DNA of 64,000 nt from Siphonodentalium dalli (Eukaryota > Mollusca > Scaphopoda > Gadilida > Siphonodentaliidae): positions 202,762,978 through 202,826,977 of the forward strand of contig CP136066.1 in assembly GCA_032622095.1 (NCBI GenBank), given 5' to 3'. Shown in pieces: positions 10,831-23,194 of the stretch; position 1 is the first letter of the stretch; each line of letters starts with the position of its first letter. The notes under the pieces were generated by a model. That model worked only from the letters and a program-made list of their open reading frames with translations, had not been told where the DNA came from and ran no database searches. The translations under genes were made by a program, and so were the position numbers.

Positions 10831-11149
10831 TTAAAGGGGGGACATAATGATATTAGATGCAACAAATGAATGAATTTGAGCCATGCATGGATGAGTGCAA
10901 AACACACTCATTTATTTTATGAACGATGTAAAACAACAGGGTAATTATAATGAAAATGAGTTTATGGATCGAGTCATAAATTCATTTTCATTATAACTAC
11001 CATATTTTTTAGATTGTTCATATAGAGCACATTAGTGCAATTTGCACTCATCCGTGGCTCAAATTCATTTATTTGTTGAATATATTCTTTTGAGTATAGT
11101 AGAAGATGGTCCCATAAATGGCCGGATCTAGTGTACAGTACCCCCTCAA
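10831..11149. mobile_element. TTAA-AGGGGG inverted-repeat element
   Basis: TTAAAGGGGGGACATAATGA on the left; the right end is GTACCCCCTCAAA, a degraded TTAA. Inner arms pair: AACAAATGAATGAATTTGAG with CTCAAATTCATTTATTTGTT, and a 50-bp hairpin around TTATAATGAAAATGAG near 10947-10998. The same arms occur at 53935-54273. Confidence 0.65.
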
Positions 11150-12053
11150 ACAATGAACAGCTCGATACTACATGTGTCCATGACCAATTCTACCAATAAA
11201 ATATTAGAATTTGTTCAGTATGTGCCACACAACGCTGTAACCAAAAGACGAGATATTACAGATATCCACTATCCAGGGAGAAACCTACAAGCGGTCTTTC
11301 CGCATCGAAGGGCAAAGTTGCAAACTCAGATATAATACGAAGGAGTACTAAAGTCACACAGACGATGCTTATAGTCATTGTACTCTCGTTTCTGTGGAAT
11401 TCGCATTTGTTTTATTAATCAATTTTGCAAATATAGTTTTAGACACTATTTTCTTCCACATGAAAGATATGGAAATTGGATGAACGAAAATGGAAAAACT
11501 GGGTTGTTAAATAAGCTGAGAATATTAAAAAGTTTTGTGTAACTATTTTCGAACCTGAAAGCTATTTGCTATCCAGCAAGTATTGCTGCAGTATATAATA
11601 AAACACACTGCTTAGAATAGATTAATAAATTAGATTCCGGACGGTGTCTTGTCATCTGAACTAGCTTCCAAATTTTGTCTACGTAATTTGGGAGGTTTAA
11701 TATAAGATATGTTGATATACTGGCTTCATGATGTGCTCTGAAAAATACTCTGCCTGGTCACAGCCAATTTCCAGCTGTTTTAAAATTTTCGCACATACTT
11801 GAGACAAACGCTCTTTGTTTGTACCATATCAGGAATAGACTGACACGGATGCTCTTTTCTGGTCCATGCCGTTCAGAGTTGTATATCTCAGGGTTTGATG
11901 TAGTGCATTATATCACAGTTGAATAATATGTTATATCAAAACACAAACATTACGTCTCAATGTGCATGACATGCACTTATATATGGTAATGTACACTGTA
12001 TATGGGGGAATGGCATCATATAGCCAAAGTTATATTAATCGTAGGTTTGCTAT
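11150..12053. other. No supported feature
   Basis: A 60-codon plus-strand ORF at 11153 has no splice context. The rest is AT-rich with no visible repeat. Confidence 0.4.
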
Positions 12054-12715
12054 CAGAGACGTGGCGACAGGGGAGGTTTGGGGTGTCCCACCCCCAACTT
12101 TGGTCAAATTTTCAACAGTTGGAAATTTCATACCTGCCAAAACATTAGTTGGAATTTAACACCAACAATATGTTGAAAATGTTCTTGTAGTTTGATTTTC
12201 CAAAATATTATTTGGGGGAATTAATTGTTTTTGGACCAATATTTGCATATTTTCCTATTTTTGGTCAAAATTTTGGACTGAAATGGTCATCAGTTGGAAA
12301 TTTTCCAACCTTAGGGGGCGACAGGTTGGAAATTTCCAACACTTGGAAAGCGTGTGTCCTGGTCCCTCCAATAAAACTGCTAGTTAATTTAAGAAAACAA
12401 TATTGTCATACATTTGGTCAACATTGTCATTGAAATTGTCATTAGTTGGAAATTTTCCAACCCAAGTTGGAAATTTCCAACTCTAGGAAGGCTTGAGGAT
12501 AGTCTAGATGCTAGGATTTTGCGATTTTCTTGTTCAGATTTCAAAATGTTCGCACACCGGGCCGAACCATGTTCGGCGCGGTGTGTCATTGTCCCTCCCC
12601 CGTGGCCAATACAAAACTGCTAATTAGTTTTAACAAAAGAATATTTTGGTCAAACTTGTTGACTGAAATGGTCATCAGTTGGAGAATTTTCCAACCTGAG
12701 GGGGAGTATGAGGTT
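12054..12715 (+). mobile_element. hAT-type MITE family, rearranged copy
   Basis: Begins CAGAGACGTGGCGACAGGGG and has the family hallmarks TTTTCAACAGTTGGAAATTT and TTTCCAACTTGG. Two internal blocks repeat (about 12285-12480 and 12595-12700), each with AAAACTGCTA followed by GTTGGAAATTTTCCAAC-like sequence. No clean right terminus or 8-bp duplication was found, so the copy is rearranged. Confidence 0.55.
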
Positions 12716-12785
12716 TGAGAATATTGTTTCACCAGCAGGAGTTAACTTAGAGGGTGGAATGATATAGTCTGATGAGAATCTTTTG
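12716..12785 (+). repeat. Dispersed repeat fragment
   Basis: GAATATTGTTTCACCAGCAG, GAGTTAACTTAGAGG and TCTGATGAGAATCTT match 14430-14500 and, in part, 13365-13420. Confidence 0.65.
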
Positions 12786-12799
12786 TGCATTTTAAGGTT

Positions 12800-13160
12800 A
12801 CTCGAACATATATTTTTCTATATAAGCACGCATTCTCCATCGTCAGCGGCGGATTATTATGCCTCAAACGAACAGCCTAATTACCTCAAAGAGTGTCAAC
12901 TATTTATGATAAAATCGGATATGAGCCGGAATTTCCATTCAATTAAGCATAGTGGGGGCAAGCTTTGGTCGCTGTTCCATTTGGGGGGACATTCCGCTTT
13001 ACCACAGTATGCTTTGAATATTGGATATATCATCATTCAACTGGCCGATAAATACATTCATCTGAGGGAGGATATGTTCATTTATCAAAAACCGCATGGT
13101 CCGGTTTGGTGATATTTTCCGGGTTGGTGATACCAGGTACATGGCGGTGCTTATTGTCAT
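12800..13160 (-). repeat. Old dispersed repeat, copy 2 (inverted)
   Basis: The reverse complement aligns with 1500-1862 along its length, e.g. TTTGATAAATGAACATATCC and ACCTGGTATCACCAACCCGG. ORFs on both strands here are shadows. Confidence 0.65.
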
Positions 13161-13189
13161 GCACAATATTGGGAACGGCATCATATAGT

Positions 13190-13455
13190 CTGGTTTGTGA
13201 TGTCAAATATGATCATGGCATCTTTGGTCAGTTTGTTATGGAGATTGAAAAAGCGTGACAAAGCCTGCTTGTCCCCTGTCTTCTAACTGAATTGGGCCAT
13301 GGAATTAAAATCACCGGTTATGGTAATTCCCACAGATTTATCAGTTCAAAGTTTCAGGATTTCAGAATATTGTTTGGCCAGCAGGAGTTAACTTGGAGGC
13401 GGGAATTAAAGCCTGAGATCAAACGAAATCTTTATTCCAGAGACTTATTGCATAT
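13190..13455 (+). repeat. Direct duplication, copy A
   Basis: From GTTTGTGATGTCAAATATGA through AAAAGCGTGACAAAGCCTGC to CGAAATCTTTATTCCAGAGA this matches 14262-14580. Copy B carries an extra segment of about 50 bp before GAGATCAAACG. Confidence 0.75.
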
Positions 13456-14261
13456 GAATTTTAAAGGGGTACTGTGTACGCCATTTTCAATAAATTCCCG
13501 ATAATAACAACGATCTAATATCGATAATATATAGAAAAATAAGTAATTTCAGTCGAAGATGTATTCTGTAAACTTTCAGGTTAATAGGTGATCTTAAGAT
13601 CAAAGTTAATAATTTGATATAAATTTAATTTATGGAGCCATAAATTAAATTACGAATTTGCGTGTAGAAGACGTAATCAAATTAATTAACGGATAGTGGA
13701 TTGGGCAACGCGTGACGCACATTATCGTGTACAAAATTATGTTGATATATACGGGGGGTAAACTCATGCAAGCCACTCGCTGACTAGTGACTATAAAATA
13801 ACTTAAATAAGTATATGGGACTAGTATGCATATAATATAACATTTATTTGATACATTTGCTTGAAAACTACAAAAATTACTCGACAACGACAATTTGTAT
13901 TTTCGCATTCCGACTAATCTGCCATCCGTATATAACATTGCTTCGTACTCAACAGACTTTCAAATAATCGAAATCTGGTTACCTTATTCGACGACTCAGA
14001 AACTATAGAAACCAACAACAACATTTGAGTACAGAATCCCTTTAAACCCAAGTAAATATATTCCCAGGGCAGAAGGTTTATATATGTATCGACCTATTTT
14101 TTTGATTTTTTTAAACCAAGAACTAGTTTGTAATTGTGAGTCACCGACCGAGTGAGATGTTGTGCTTCCGCATGGTAGTTGCCATAGTTTCTGACACAGC
14201 CGGTAGCATGCTTACATGTATGTAAAACATAATTCTTTTGCTGACCGTTCTGGACATACCG
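13456..14261. other. No supported feature
   Basis: AT-rich. There is a short AAATTTAATTTATGG/CCATAAATTAAATT inverted repeat at about 13620-13652. No credible coding frame. Confidence 0.45.
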
Positions 14262-14580
14262 TAGGTTTGTGATGTTAAATAGGAGCATGGCATCTTTCGT
14301 CGGTTTTTAAGGAGAATGAAAAAGCGTGACAAAGCCTGCTTGTCCCCTGTCCTCCAACTGAATTGGGCCATGGGATTAAAATCACAGGTTACGGTAATTC
14401 CCACAGATTTATCAGTTCAAAGTTTCAGGATTTCAGAATATTGTTTCACCAGCAGGAGTTAACTTAGAGGCGGGAATTAAAGTCTGATGGGAATCTTATA
14501 TGCACAAATGTGGGGGAAATCTAAGGGAGATCAAACGAAATCTTTATTCCAGAGACTTGCTGTATAGGAATTTTAAACTC
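14262..14580 (+). repeat. Direct duplication, copy B
   Basis: Aligned with 13190-13455. Shared blocks include GGGCCATGGGATTAAAATCA and TTCCCACAGATTTATCAG. Confidence 0.75.
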
Positions 14581-14836
14581 AAGTAAATATGCTCTCGGGG
14601 CCGAAGATTAATGGCTGGTGTTATCCGCATTATACGAAGACGAAGAGAATGCTAAAATATTGACTGGAAGACTGTAGACACGATATCCCTGAGTAAAGAA
14701 ATGTTTTATAGCCTTTCGTTCCCAAGAGAATACGGCGTCTTATCACTTCGAGGTGTGAGGTCCCAGTATTGGTGTGGAAACGGTAGTCCGGTCTCGTGGA
14801 CGGAAACCAATAACCGATAAGACCATGAATAGCTTT

Positions 14837-15191
14837 ACTGGTCAGGGGGTGGGAGGGCTGCAGCCCACAATCGTTTTGAAAGCTAACAATTCGGAAAATT
14901 TTCGGTCAAATTGGAGATATTTTCGATCAAATTCGGAAATTTTCGGTCAAATTCGGAAATTTTCGGGCAAATTGAATGGTATTTCAGGGGGAAATTGTGG
15001 CAAATTACAACACTGTTTTCACATTTCTGCCCTAATGATACATATTTACGGTTAATGTGAATCTATTTCGTAATACATATGTGTATATAAATGGTATATT
15101 CTACAAACATTGTGAGTTCATCATGTTAAAAAAATCGAGCAAAAGTCTCAGCCCCCCCCCCCTAAAAATTCGGGCGCCCGTACGGCCAAGG
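14837..15191 (+). mobile_element. hAT-type MITE, GCCGTACGGGC terminus
   Basis: The right terminus is GGGCGCCCGTACGGCCAAGG. Flanks are ATAGCTTT (14829) and ATAGCGTT (15192), a 7/8-match 8-bp duplication. The interior (GGGAGGGCTGCAG, GAATGGTATTTCA, GTGGCAAATTAC, a C tract, AAAATTCGGGC) matches 37571-37876. It also holds three short AAATTCGGAAATTTTCGGTC repeats. The left terminus is partly lost. Confidence 0.65.
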
Positions 15192-15600
15192 ATAGCGTTC
15201 CGTCGAGGAACGGCACTAGAGGCCGGGTTTCCTCCGTTGGGGGTTCTATCTTGAAATTTCCAACTGCACCCCACTCCGCCCTGGAAGTAGAACAAACTCC
15301 CAGGTTCACGAAATCATAATTGTACCCCGTCCCCTTGAATTGGAACTTTTCAAATATTGCCTCAAGCTTTCCAACTGTTGGCAATCTCTAACATGACACC
15401 CTAAAATGTTGGAAAAATTTCAACTGATCAGCTACTGTTGGTAAAAAAACAAGTCCCCCACTAATATGTGGTTGAAAATCAAACAATGATAACAATTAGA
15501 ACATAAAGGTGGTGTAAAATTTCGCAGGCATGACATTTCAAACTTGAAAATGGTGGCCAAAGTTGGCGGACATCCCCACACCAACCCCCTGTTACTGGTT
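15192..15600 (-). mobile_element. hAT-type MITE (TTGGAAATTT family), inverted copy
   Basis: The reverse complement starts at about 15598 as CAGTAACAGGGGGTTGGTG and carries GCCAACTTTGGCCACC, AACCACATATTAGTGGGGG and CAACAGTTGGAAAGC. These landmarks are shared with 25661-26061 and 40526-40842. It abuts the preceding MITE. Confidence 0.6.
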
Positions 15601-16355
15601 CCACTTGACTACAATTTTACATACCATAATTATACCTGCTTATATGCTGATATACATATAGTCAAACCTTATTTTACAATTCATTAAACAAACAGTCAAA
15701 ATCATAATATTCAATGGGTGTTTTATCGAGTGTTCAGTAATGAACCTATAGTTCGAAGTGGAAGGGTTAATTTAGTTTTAGTTTAACCATTATTTATATC
15801 TCATCATATTTATAATTACATGAACAGTTTATACATGAATTGACATTGCTGGAGGATTTATGTATATGATGTATAGCTGATGAGAGGGGAGAACAACAGT
15901 AAGCACGTGGCTGTTATGAATGTCGTCCTCCCGCTGTGTCTTTTGGGCCCTGTAAAATATTTCGAATTTGTATTTTGTGTTTCGTCTTTTCGATGCAGGG
16001 ATAATTTAATTTAGTTTTGTCTGCTTAGTTGAAATAGTACAGCCATATCTGAGACATGTATATGTATCAGCATTTTGCACAATGCACAGATAATTCATAT
16101 TGGCTAGCCAATATTTGAGTTTGATACTGACGGAAAGTGTCTACAGGGTGGATGGGTAGAGTTAATATAATTTAAAAAAACCAATTTATCAATCATTACA
16201 TAAATCTATAGAGGTGAGGGGTATCCCATATACACCTAGATAAGGAACTAGATAATACGTCAGATGAAACGTATTTAGTATTTGAATTATCGCTTCGGAT
16301 AGGATGCGTCAATGGAATGTACGGGAAGGGATAACTCTTCAAACAACCGATATAA
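15601..16355. other. No supported feature
   Basis: AT-rich sequence. At 16130-16320 there are fragments related to 16680-16920 (ATCGCTTCGGATAGGATGCG-like). No array or gene. Confidence 0.4.
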
Positions 16356-16662
16356 AAAAAACTATACAGGTGAGGGGTGTGTCATACAGGTGAGGGTGTG
16401 TCATACAGGTGATGGGGTGTGTCATACAGGTGATGGGGTGTGTCATACAGGTGAGGGGTGTGTCAAGGCGAGTGGTGTGTCATACAGGTGAGGGGGTCAT
16501 ACGGGTGAGGGATGTGTCATACAGGTGAGAGATGTGTCATGCAGGTGATGGGGCGTGTCATACAGGTGAGGGGTGTGTCAAGGCGAGTGATGTGTCATAC
16601 AGGTGAGGGGGGGGGGGGTCATACGGGTGAGGGATGTGTCATACAGGTGAGGGGTGTGTCAT
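16356..16662 (+). repeat. Minisatellite, 20-21 bp unit
   Basis: About 14 imperfect units of GTGTCATACAGGTGAGGGGT, with GATGGGG and CAAGGCGAGTG variants and one G tract at about 16609-16617. A block of several units appears to have been duplicated as a whole. Confidence 0.85.
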
Positions 16663-17144
16663 CACAAACATACACATATGAACACGATTCGATAAAATAC
16701 TTGATTTATCGCATCGGATACAACATGTCTTTGAGTGGATGGAAAATATTAATAATTTCTAAACCAATCAACCGATAGATATAAAACAAACTATACATGT
16801 GAGGGTAAGTCATAAACCTGCACATAAAATTTGAACACGATCCGATAAAAAATACTCCACTTGTCGCGTCGGATAGCAAGTGTCTACGGACAGAAGGACG
16901 GACGGACGACATATAGTTGACCGGGATGTCGGCATTATGTGTACCATACATGGTATGAGTACACATAAAACAATCATAAATCAGTGTGAAAATAGGCATG
17001 AGTCTATAGTAGACATGAAGTTATGCAATATCTGAAGCCCAAACATAGCCGTTTAATCTCAAATACGGGAAAAAATCTAGGGTTATGTTAAATATAGCCT
17101 TGATAATAATATGAGGATACCACAGTGTGATATTATGGTTAGGC
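16663..17144. other. Dispersed-repeat remnants
   Basis: Two related passages (GAACACGATTCGATAAAATA at 16680; GAACACGATCCGATAAAAAA at 16833) lead to GGACGGACGGACGAC. This is the same style of tail as at 3292. No gene. Confidence 0.45.
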
Positions 17145-17540
17145 GATTTGGTGCATATAATACACTCCCGTGGGATTAGTAAACAAGAAGCACTCTTGGT
17201 GCCTTCCCCAGTCGGTAGTCTTATACTCCGAGTAGTATCAAATAACCAGATCACTTCAATCGGATCAAGTGGTGACGCCCTTAATCCACTGCGGGTTTTA
17301 TCCGCTCTGCCGTCCTAACACAGCAGCTATGCAGTTCATGCCGGATTCTATTTGGGTATAGCAGTGCACTGTGCAGTTGACAATGCACCCTGATGAATAG
17401 CCACAGCTGAGGGGACAAACCTCGAACTCAGATCCTGTTACTTAATATCTCAGAAGATGTGATTAGCACGATCAATACGACATTATACACACCTGTATTA
17501 TATCTTCAAATAAAGATACTGTTGTAAACAGTTCCAAGCA
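17145..17540 (+). repeat. Dispersed repeat D, copy with empty hAT site
   Basis: From GGTTAGGCGATTTGGTGC to ATCTTCAAATAAAGATAC, this matches the reverse complement of 62955-63364. Shared landmarks are ATCACTTCAATCGGATCAAG, GCAGTGCACTGTGCAGTTGA and CTTAATATCTC. At its left end TGATATTATGGTTAGG is uninterrupted, whereas the other copy has a 422-bp insertion there. Confidence 0.8.
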
Positions 17541-17794
17541 AAGATGCATACAATTTTTAGACCATTAGATCCACCCATATGAAAAAGCACCGTCGTACAA
17601 CCGTGGTATATTATATGATATTTCACCTCACCCTGAAATGGCGTCTTGTGATTGGTCGAGAGCTGTGTTCCATAGTGTGTAGTACTGTGCTAAATTTGCA
17701 CCTCATTATACTTGAATTGTATCGTGATAAATTTAGCAGACTTCTGTACCAAACAAGCATTCAAAAGCCATGAACAGAGGCTTCACATCGTGAA

Positions 17795-17996
17795 CTATAC
17801 CCACCCCACTGGGCACTATATCCACTCCACTGGTAACTATACCCAACCCACTGGGCACTATATCCACCCCACTGGGAACTATATCCACCCACTGTGCACT
17901 CTATCCACCCACTGGGCACTGTATCCACCCCACTTGGCACTATATCCACCCCACTGGGCACTATATTCACCCCCACTGGGAACTATACCCGCGTAG
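17795..17996 (+). repeat. Minisatellite, 21-bp unit
   Basis: About 9 units of CTATATCCACCCCACTGGGCA with 20-22 bp length variants. The multiple-of-three period keeps short frames open on both strands; these are not genes. Confidence 0.85.
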
Positions 17997-18117
17997 TTAA
18001 CATCGAGGCATGCTCTATTTTTTAAGAAACGCGATTATATTACTTTTTATGTCAAAATTAAATCGTACCGCGCAAGCATTTTCCTGAATTTACATGAATC
18101 TTGTAAAACCTGGTGAT

Positions 18118-19429
18118 TTAAGGGTCAGACATACGTTTTTGCCAAAATGTCCTGGTATTTCAAAATGGATCTTTTCAAAATCTGTCAGGAGTTCCTTTGT
18201 GCCAATAATTTGGTACAATAGATTATTGCGGCACAATGTTTAAGAACCATCGACCCATTGGATATTATAGCCTCATTTACTTCACTTTTATGGCATGAAC
18301 AATAGTTAAAATTTCACTGTTTTCAGGCATCAAGAACTTCTGTAAAATATACTTTAAAAAAAATAATCATATCTCAAGATCATACGAGAAGACTTAATTA
18401 TTCTTGAGTCGTGATCGTTAACGATTATTTCCATTTATAAAGGCAACTACCCATAAACAATCTTTCTATATTGAGAGAATTTTCATTGTCGTACTTGTTG
18501 ATCAATGAAAATTGAGCTGAGATGAGTTCTGGGTCATGGGTTCATAACCAATTTAAAGCTGACCACGATATCCCTTAGCAATATGGCCTAATGCTAATTG
18601 ATTGCTCCCTGCTTGAGTGGACCACACTTCATATCAACATTTGTTTTCATTGGGCTGGTATATTTGCAATTGCTCTATTCTTCATTATAATATATGGGGG
18701 GTATGCTGTTATATTGTGCAATTAAAAATGTAATTCAACATTGTGATACAATTGAAGCCTCATCTCATACTATGAGCGGAGACTTCATTTGTTGAGTTGA
18801 GTTAGATTTTCAAAGAGCCAAGACAATAAGCCATTTGATAGATAGATAGATAGATAATTTTTTAATGGCTAAAAGATGCAAAATTTGCAGACATATGAGC
18901 ATAAGCATATATACAAAAGTGTAAACACAGAGTGTGACATTCATGTAGTATAAATATAAAAAGTATAGATATATAAATATAACAAGAATGCAGCTTGACA
19001 GTTCTGTAGAGGGACAAGATAGTGAATAAACCTAGCTTAGTAATGACTACTAAATAGATACTCATACCTGTATATATATATACAACATGAAAAATCAACC
19101 CGTGCTATCCCACCCTCCTCCATCAACAGGACTGTCATGTTGCTTAAGAGATACTAATAATAGAACCAACAGCTCTTCGCTCTTGCTGATTGGAGTGTTG
19201 TGTGAAATTATTAATTATTCTAGCAGCCCTTGGTACCGAAAGGGACAAAAATGAAATGATATTTTCAACCTCTCAAATGTATTAAAATCCAATTTGATGT
19301 GTCTTAATAATTGCTCAGATTCTATATACCATGAAGATGATGATTTGTGAAATTCACGATTGTTTGTCGGATAGATCCAGAGAAATTCTTTGTTGAAAAT
19401 ATTATGCCTAATGTGCATCTCCCCCTTAA
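18118..19429 (-). mobile_element. TTAA-GGGTCAGAC element, copy 1 (with insertion)
   Basis: Left end TTAAGGGTCAGACATACGTT, right end ...GCATCTCCCCCTTAA. TTAA flanks both ends. The reverse complement follows the two other copies (19938-20912, 23195-24159) but is diverged and 340 bp longer because of an insertion at about 18838-19205. No transposase frame. The GGG terminus plus TTAA target would fit Kolobok- or piggyBac-like elements; this is inference. Confidence 0.75.
18838..19205 (-). mobile_element. Insertion with (GATA)n edge inside the TTAA element
   Basis: Present only in copy 1. Its left edge is (GATA)4-5, so read on the minus strand it ends in an ATCT microsatellite tail like that of many non-LTR elements. 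A similar ATCTATCTATC end occurs at 55402. No reverse transcriptase sequence was seen. Confidence 0.45.
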
Positions 19430-19937
19430 GCGAAATTAAAAACAAAATCTCAATTTCAATTTTGTTTTAATGTGTGAAGGAAGAAAACAACATTAAACAA
19501 CAAATATTATGCAAGAACGCTTTCCATATTCTGGCAAACATAAACACTCATTAATGATTCATCTTTTCAGTCACTATGTAGTTTGATGGTGATTTTTCCT
19601 TTAAAAAACATAGTTCTGCAAATGGCTGCCAAAAAATTTATATATTCAATGCAAAATGTCTTATTTATTTTCACGTAGACAGTCATGATTTCAGACAGTA
19701 GACTGAGTGCATACCCTAGTTGGGTTCATAGTCTAGATAATTCAGTGTGAATTTTGCAAATATTTCCTGTCAAACTCTCTATCGGTACCTAAAACATATG
19801 GGTTTTTTTTACATAGTTGGAAAACATCTGTCATATTTGGAGGGTAAAGAGTTGTTGTTTTAGTACTATAACATGCATTGGTTATAAGGGGTAACGATTT
19901 TTCCCCTTCAAATTGATAGTTTGAATGGGGCGGCTTC
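19430..19937. other. No supported feature
   Basis: AT-rich spacer between copies 1 and 2 of the TTAA element. Confidence 0.45.
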
Positions 19938-20912
19938 TTAAGGGGGAGACGCACGTTTTGCATACATCACAGTAAATCCAGCCAGAAATGGCAAGTGATT
20001 TTCAACAAAGAATTTCTCTGGATCTGTCTGGTGAACAATCTTGAATTTTACATATGATAATTTTCATTATATATTGAATCAGAGCAATTATAAAGAGACA
20101 ATAACAATAATGGATTTTAATACATTTGAGAGGTTGAAAATATTTGTTTCGTTTCTGTCCCTTTAGGTACCGAGAACTGCCAGAAAAATTTATAAATTCA
20201 AACAACATGTCAACCATCAAATAGCTTATTGTCTTGACTCCATGAGAGGAGGCTTCATTTGTATCATAATGTTGAGTTAGCTTTTTAATTGCATATTATA
20301 GCATCACACCCCAGGCATTATAATGAAGAATAAAGCAGTCACAAATATGCCAGCCCAATGAAAACAAATGTTCAAATGTGGTGCTGTCCACTCAAGCAGG
20401 GAGCAATCAACAGAAATTAGGCCACAGTGTTAAGATATATGGTGGTCAGATTTAACTTGGTTATGAACCCATGACCCAGAACTCAACTGAGCCCAATTTT
20501 TCAATGACCAACAAACATGGCATGAAAATTCGCAATAATAAAAAAATATTTATGGTAGTTGTCTTTCTGAATGAAAATAATCATTTAATTTCATGAATCA
20601 AGAAAAATTAAGTCTCCTCTCATGATCTTCAGATATGATGTCATGTATATATGAAATGCAATTTCGAAAAAAATCTGTTTTACAGTAGTTCTCGGTACCT
20701 GAACACAGTGAAATTTTAAAGATGTTTCATGCCATAAAAGTAAAGTAAATGAGATTATAATAACCAAATGTCCAATGGTTCTTATATATGGTACCACAAT
20801 AATCTCTTGTACAAAATTTCACAAAGATATTCCTGATAGATTCTGATAGATTTAGAGAAAATACATTTTGAAATACCAGGATATTTTGGCAAAACGTGCG
20901 TCTGACCCTTAA
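19938..20912 (+). mobile_element. TTAA-GGGTCAGAC element, copy 2
   Basis: Begins TTAAGGGGGAGACGCACGTT and ends AACGTGCGTCTGACCCTTAA, so the termini are inverted and TTAA-flanked. It is near-identical to 23195-24159 over 965-975 bp; the main length difference is a 10-bp GATAGATTCT duplication near the right end. Short ORFs are shared with the other copy but encode nothing I recognise. Confidence 0.85.
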
Positions 20913-21222
20913 TAGCGTCGAAATCAACGAAAGGATAGCCATGCACCCTGATAATATTTAACTTGCGAATTAATTCAAAGGTGCGTTCACTGTGTTGATC
21001 ACACTAGTGTCGCGTGTATAGTCTTCTTATATCAATATAACCGCGTGTTTGTCGATATCTCATCGCATATATTATATTGCACGCTGCAGCGCATGTGAAT
21101 GTACTATGGGTGGTCATTTAAAAAATACCCCTATCCTATATAAAGTGATGTGAAACACTCCGGTAGGATGATCAAATAGATATGGAGAATACTCTTGCTC
21201 AAAGTATTTATTTTTTACGAAT

Positions 21223-21440
21223 ATTAATCCAAATTGACAACACACACCGTCATTCTTATATATTAATTAAGTGCAATGACTCTGGATGGCGAAATCGTTT
21301 GCGTTGGTTTCTCGCCGATTGTTGCGTCCAGTATATCCAATTTGACAACACACACCGTAATTCTTATATATGAATTAAATGCAGTGACTCTCGATGGCGA
21401 AGTCGTTTTCGTTAGTTTATCGCCGATAGATGCGTCCCGA
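21223..21440 (+). repeat. Tandem duplication, 108-bp unit x2
   Basis: CCAAATTGACAACACACACC at 21229 and CCAATTTGACAACACACACC at 21337 begin two diverged units that share GATGGCGAA(A/G)TCGTTT. Confidence 0.8.
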
Positions 21441-21719
21441 ATTGAGGTGTAAATATTTACAATTGAGCGTAGTTCAGACGATGTTTTCTATGGAGTGGTA
21501 TGGTCGATTCATTTGAAATGTTCGATGATCTTAGTAGAATGATACATTCCCCAGGTTGGCATAGCGCCTGATTACTAACTTATAAGTTTATCGCACTCGA
21601 ACAAGTCCATAATATTAACACATTGAAACCACAATCTATACGTTTTCTATGCCAGAAACTAATTTATCGACACATGAACCCATTTTTATGAGATTTTTGT
21701 ATGGTCAGGTATATCGACT

Positions 21720-22010
21720 TTAACCCTTTCATTTCATGATGGGTGCTGCGCTGTTGCAACATTAAAGACCATGTGTCAGTGCATTGTCTATTGTATGCGA
21801 GTCTCACATAGGGAACCTCGCATATATAAGAGAATACACTGGCTTACAAGGTCAATGTATATATTGTTGGGTCAATGCATTCTTTTATATATGCGAGGCT
21901 CTCGATGGCACTATTTGACTGGTGTATATATGTGAGGCTCTCGATGGCACTATTTGACTGGTGTATATATGTGAGGCTCTCGATGGCACTATTTGACTGG
22001 TGCGCTCTGG
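21720..22010 (+). mobile_element. Degenerate TTAACCC/hairpin MITE with 39-bp tandem repeat
   Basis: TTAACCCTTTCATTTCATGA starts the element. A degraded hairpin pair (GTATGCGAG...CTCGCATATATAAG) and GTCAATGCATTC follow. From 21893 a 39-bp unit, GAGGCTCTCGATGGCACTAT and on, is repeated three times. 39 is a multiple of three, hence the repetitive ORF. Confidence 0.6.
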
Positions 22011-22139
22011 TAGAGATCAGAAAGGAAATATTAATGCAGGTGCGATCTGGTAGAGATTGAGCAGCTACCCAAACTTCTGAAGCGACGGTTTAAAAATTAC
22101 ATTGGTGACGTGTATATACAGGTAACGCACCCTACCACT

Positions 22140-22375
22140 ACTAAATGAGTTCATATCCGCAAGCTATGTACTTCTAACTTGAGTACTTACATTTGTACGA
22201 CACAAATCTTAATTCAGCAGATTTAATACATGTGGTTACGAAGGACGAATCTCAAAATAGGTTAAATCAAAGCAAATTAAAATCGTAGTGAGGGTAATTG
22301 TGGACCGATTTGGTAAGTAAATATTATATATCTCTGTCCATTGTGATTCGAACGTCGCAGGTGGGTGCACTGATT
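22140..22375 (+). repeat. Direct segmental duplication, copy A
   Basis: Matches 24555-24772 closely, including TTAATTCAGCAGATTTAATA and GAACGTCGCAGGTGGGTGCA. The two copies bracket the TTAA element and the SINE. Confidence 0.8.
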
Positions 22376-22608
22376 GGTTCATTAGTTCCACGCCCAAATG
22401 TTCAGAATAATATTCCGAGAATAAATGAGTTTTCAAAAGACCTTTGAATTCATCATATACAGCACAGATGCGAATGAATTACGGCAGAGAATTCCAGAGA
22501 GTCGGTCCGGTTATGGAAAACGATATGTCACCGAAACTACTATCAACCTTTGGGTACACGTGCTAAGAGCATTAAGACCTGGGATCTAAGATGTCTTGGT
22601 GATACATA

Positions 22609-23005
22609 TACATTTGTTACCCAATAGTAGAGTTTTACTTCGTAAATCATTGCGATTTAGAATTAACTGGTTAACCCCAAATTCGCGTTCGTAACGCCAC
22701 AACGAACTGTTGCCCGCCCTGAATTAACTGTTGCCCGGTTTGCAATAACGGCCAGCTTTCGTGACGTCACGAGTGAACTGTTGCCCGACCCGAGCGAACT
22801 GTTGACTGGCTCTGAGAGTCTGAGCGAACTGTTGACTGGCCCGAACGAACTGTTACATGGTTTGCAATTTCCGTGACGTTTCGGCTACATGTGCTTTTTG
22901 CATTCAGATACATGGCGGTATATTCCAGTTAGTTCTCATAATTCGAAATAACTCTATTAAAGAGTGTGATTAATTAGCAATGACCTGATTATATACAAGT
23001 AAATG
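22609..23005. mobile_element. Inverted-repeat element carrying CGAACTGTTGCCC repeats
   Basis: Inverted ends TTTGTTACCCAATA and TATTGGGTAACAAA. The interior has about six spaced copies of GAACTGTTG(C/A)C at irregular 20-35 bp intervals with a TGACGTCACG palindrome. GGGCAACAGTTCG just outside, at 23043, is the inverse motif. Confidence 0.5.
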
Positions 23006-23194
23006 TATTGGGTAACAAACCAATAATTTCATGCTTCGGCCTTGGGCAACAGTTCGATAGTCATTCCTGATACCTCGGGACAACAGTTTTGACTGTTCCC
23101 AAAAGAGATGAAATAATTGCTTAATCTTATCATTGAGGTTTTGTGGTGCACAGTTTTTTTGATGACTTGTAAGAAAATTGTGAGCATCTTGAAC

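Noticed and set aside
16680-16920. An autonomous LINE 3' end based on the GACGGACGGACG tail
   Set aside because: No reverse transcriptase sequence, clear tail or duplication; left as dispersed-repeat remnants.
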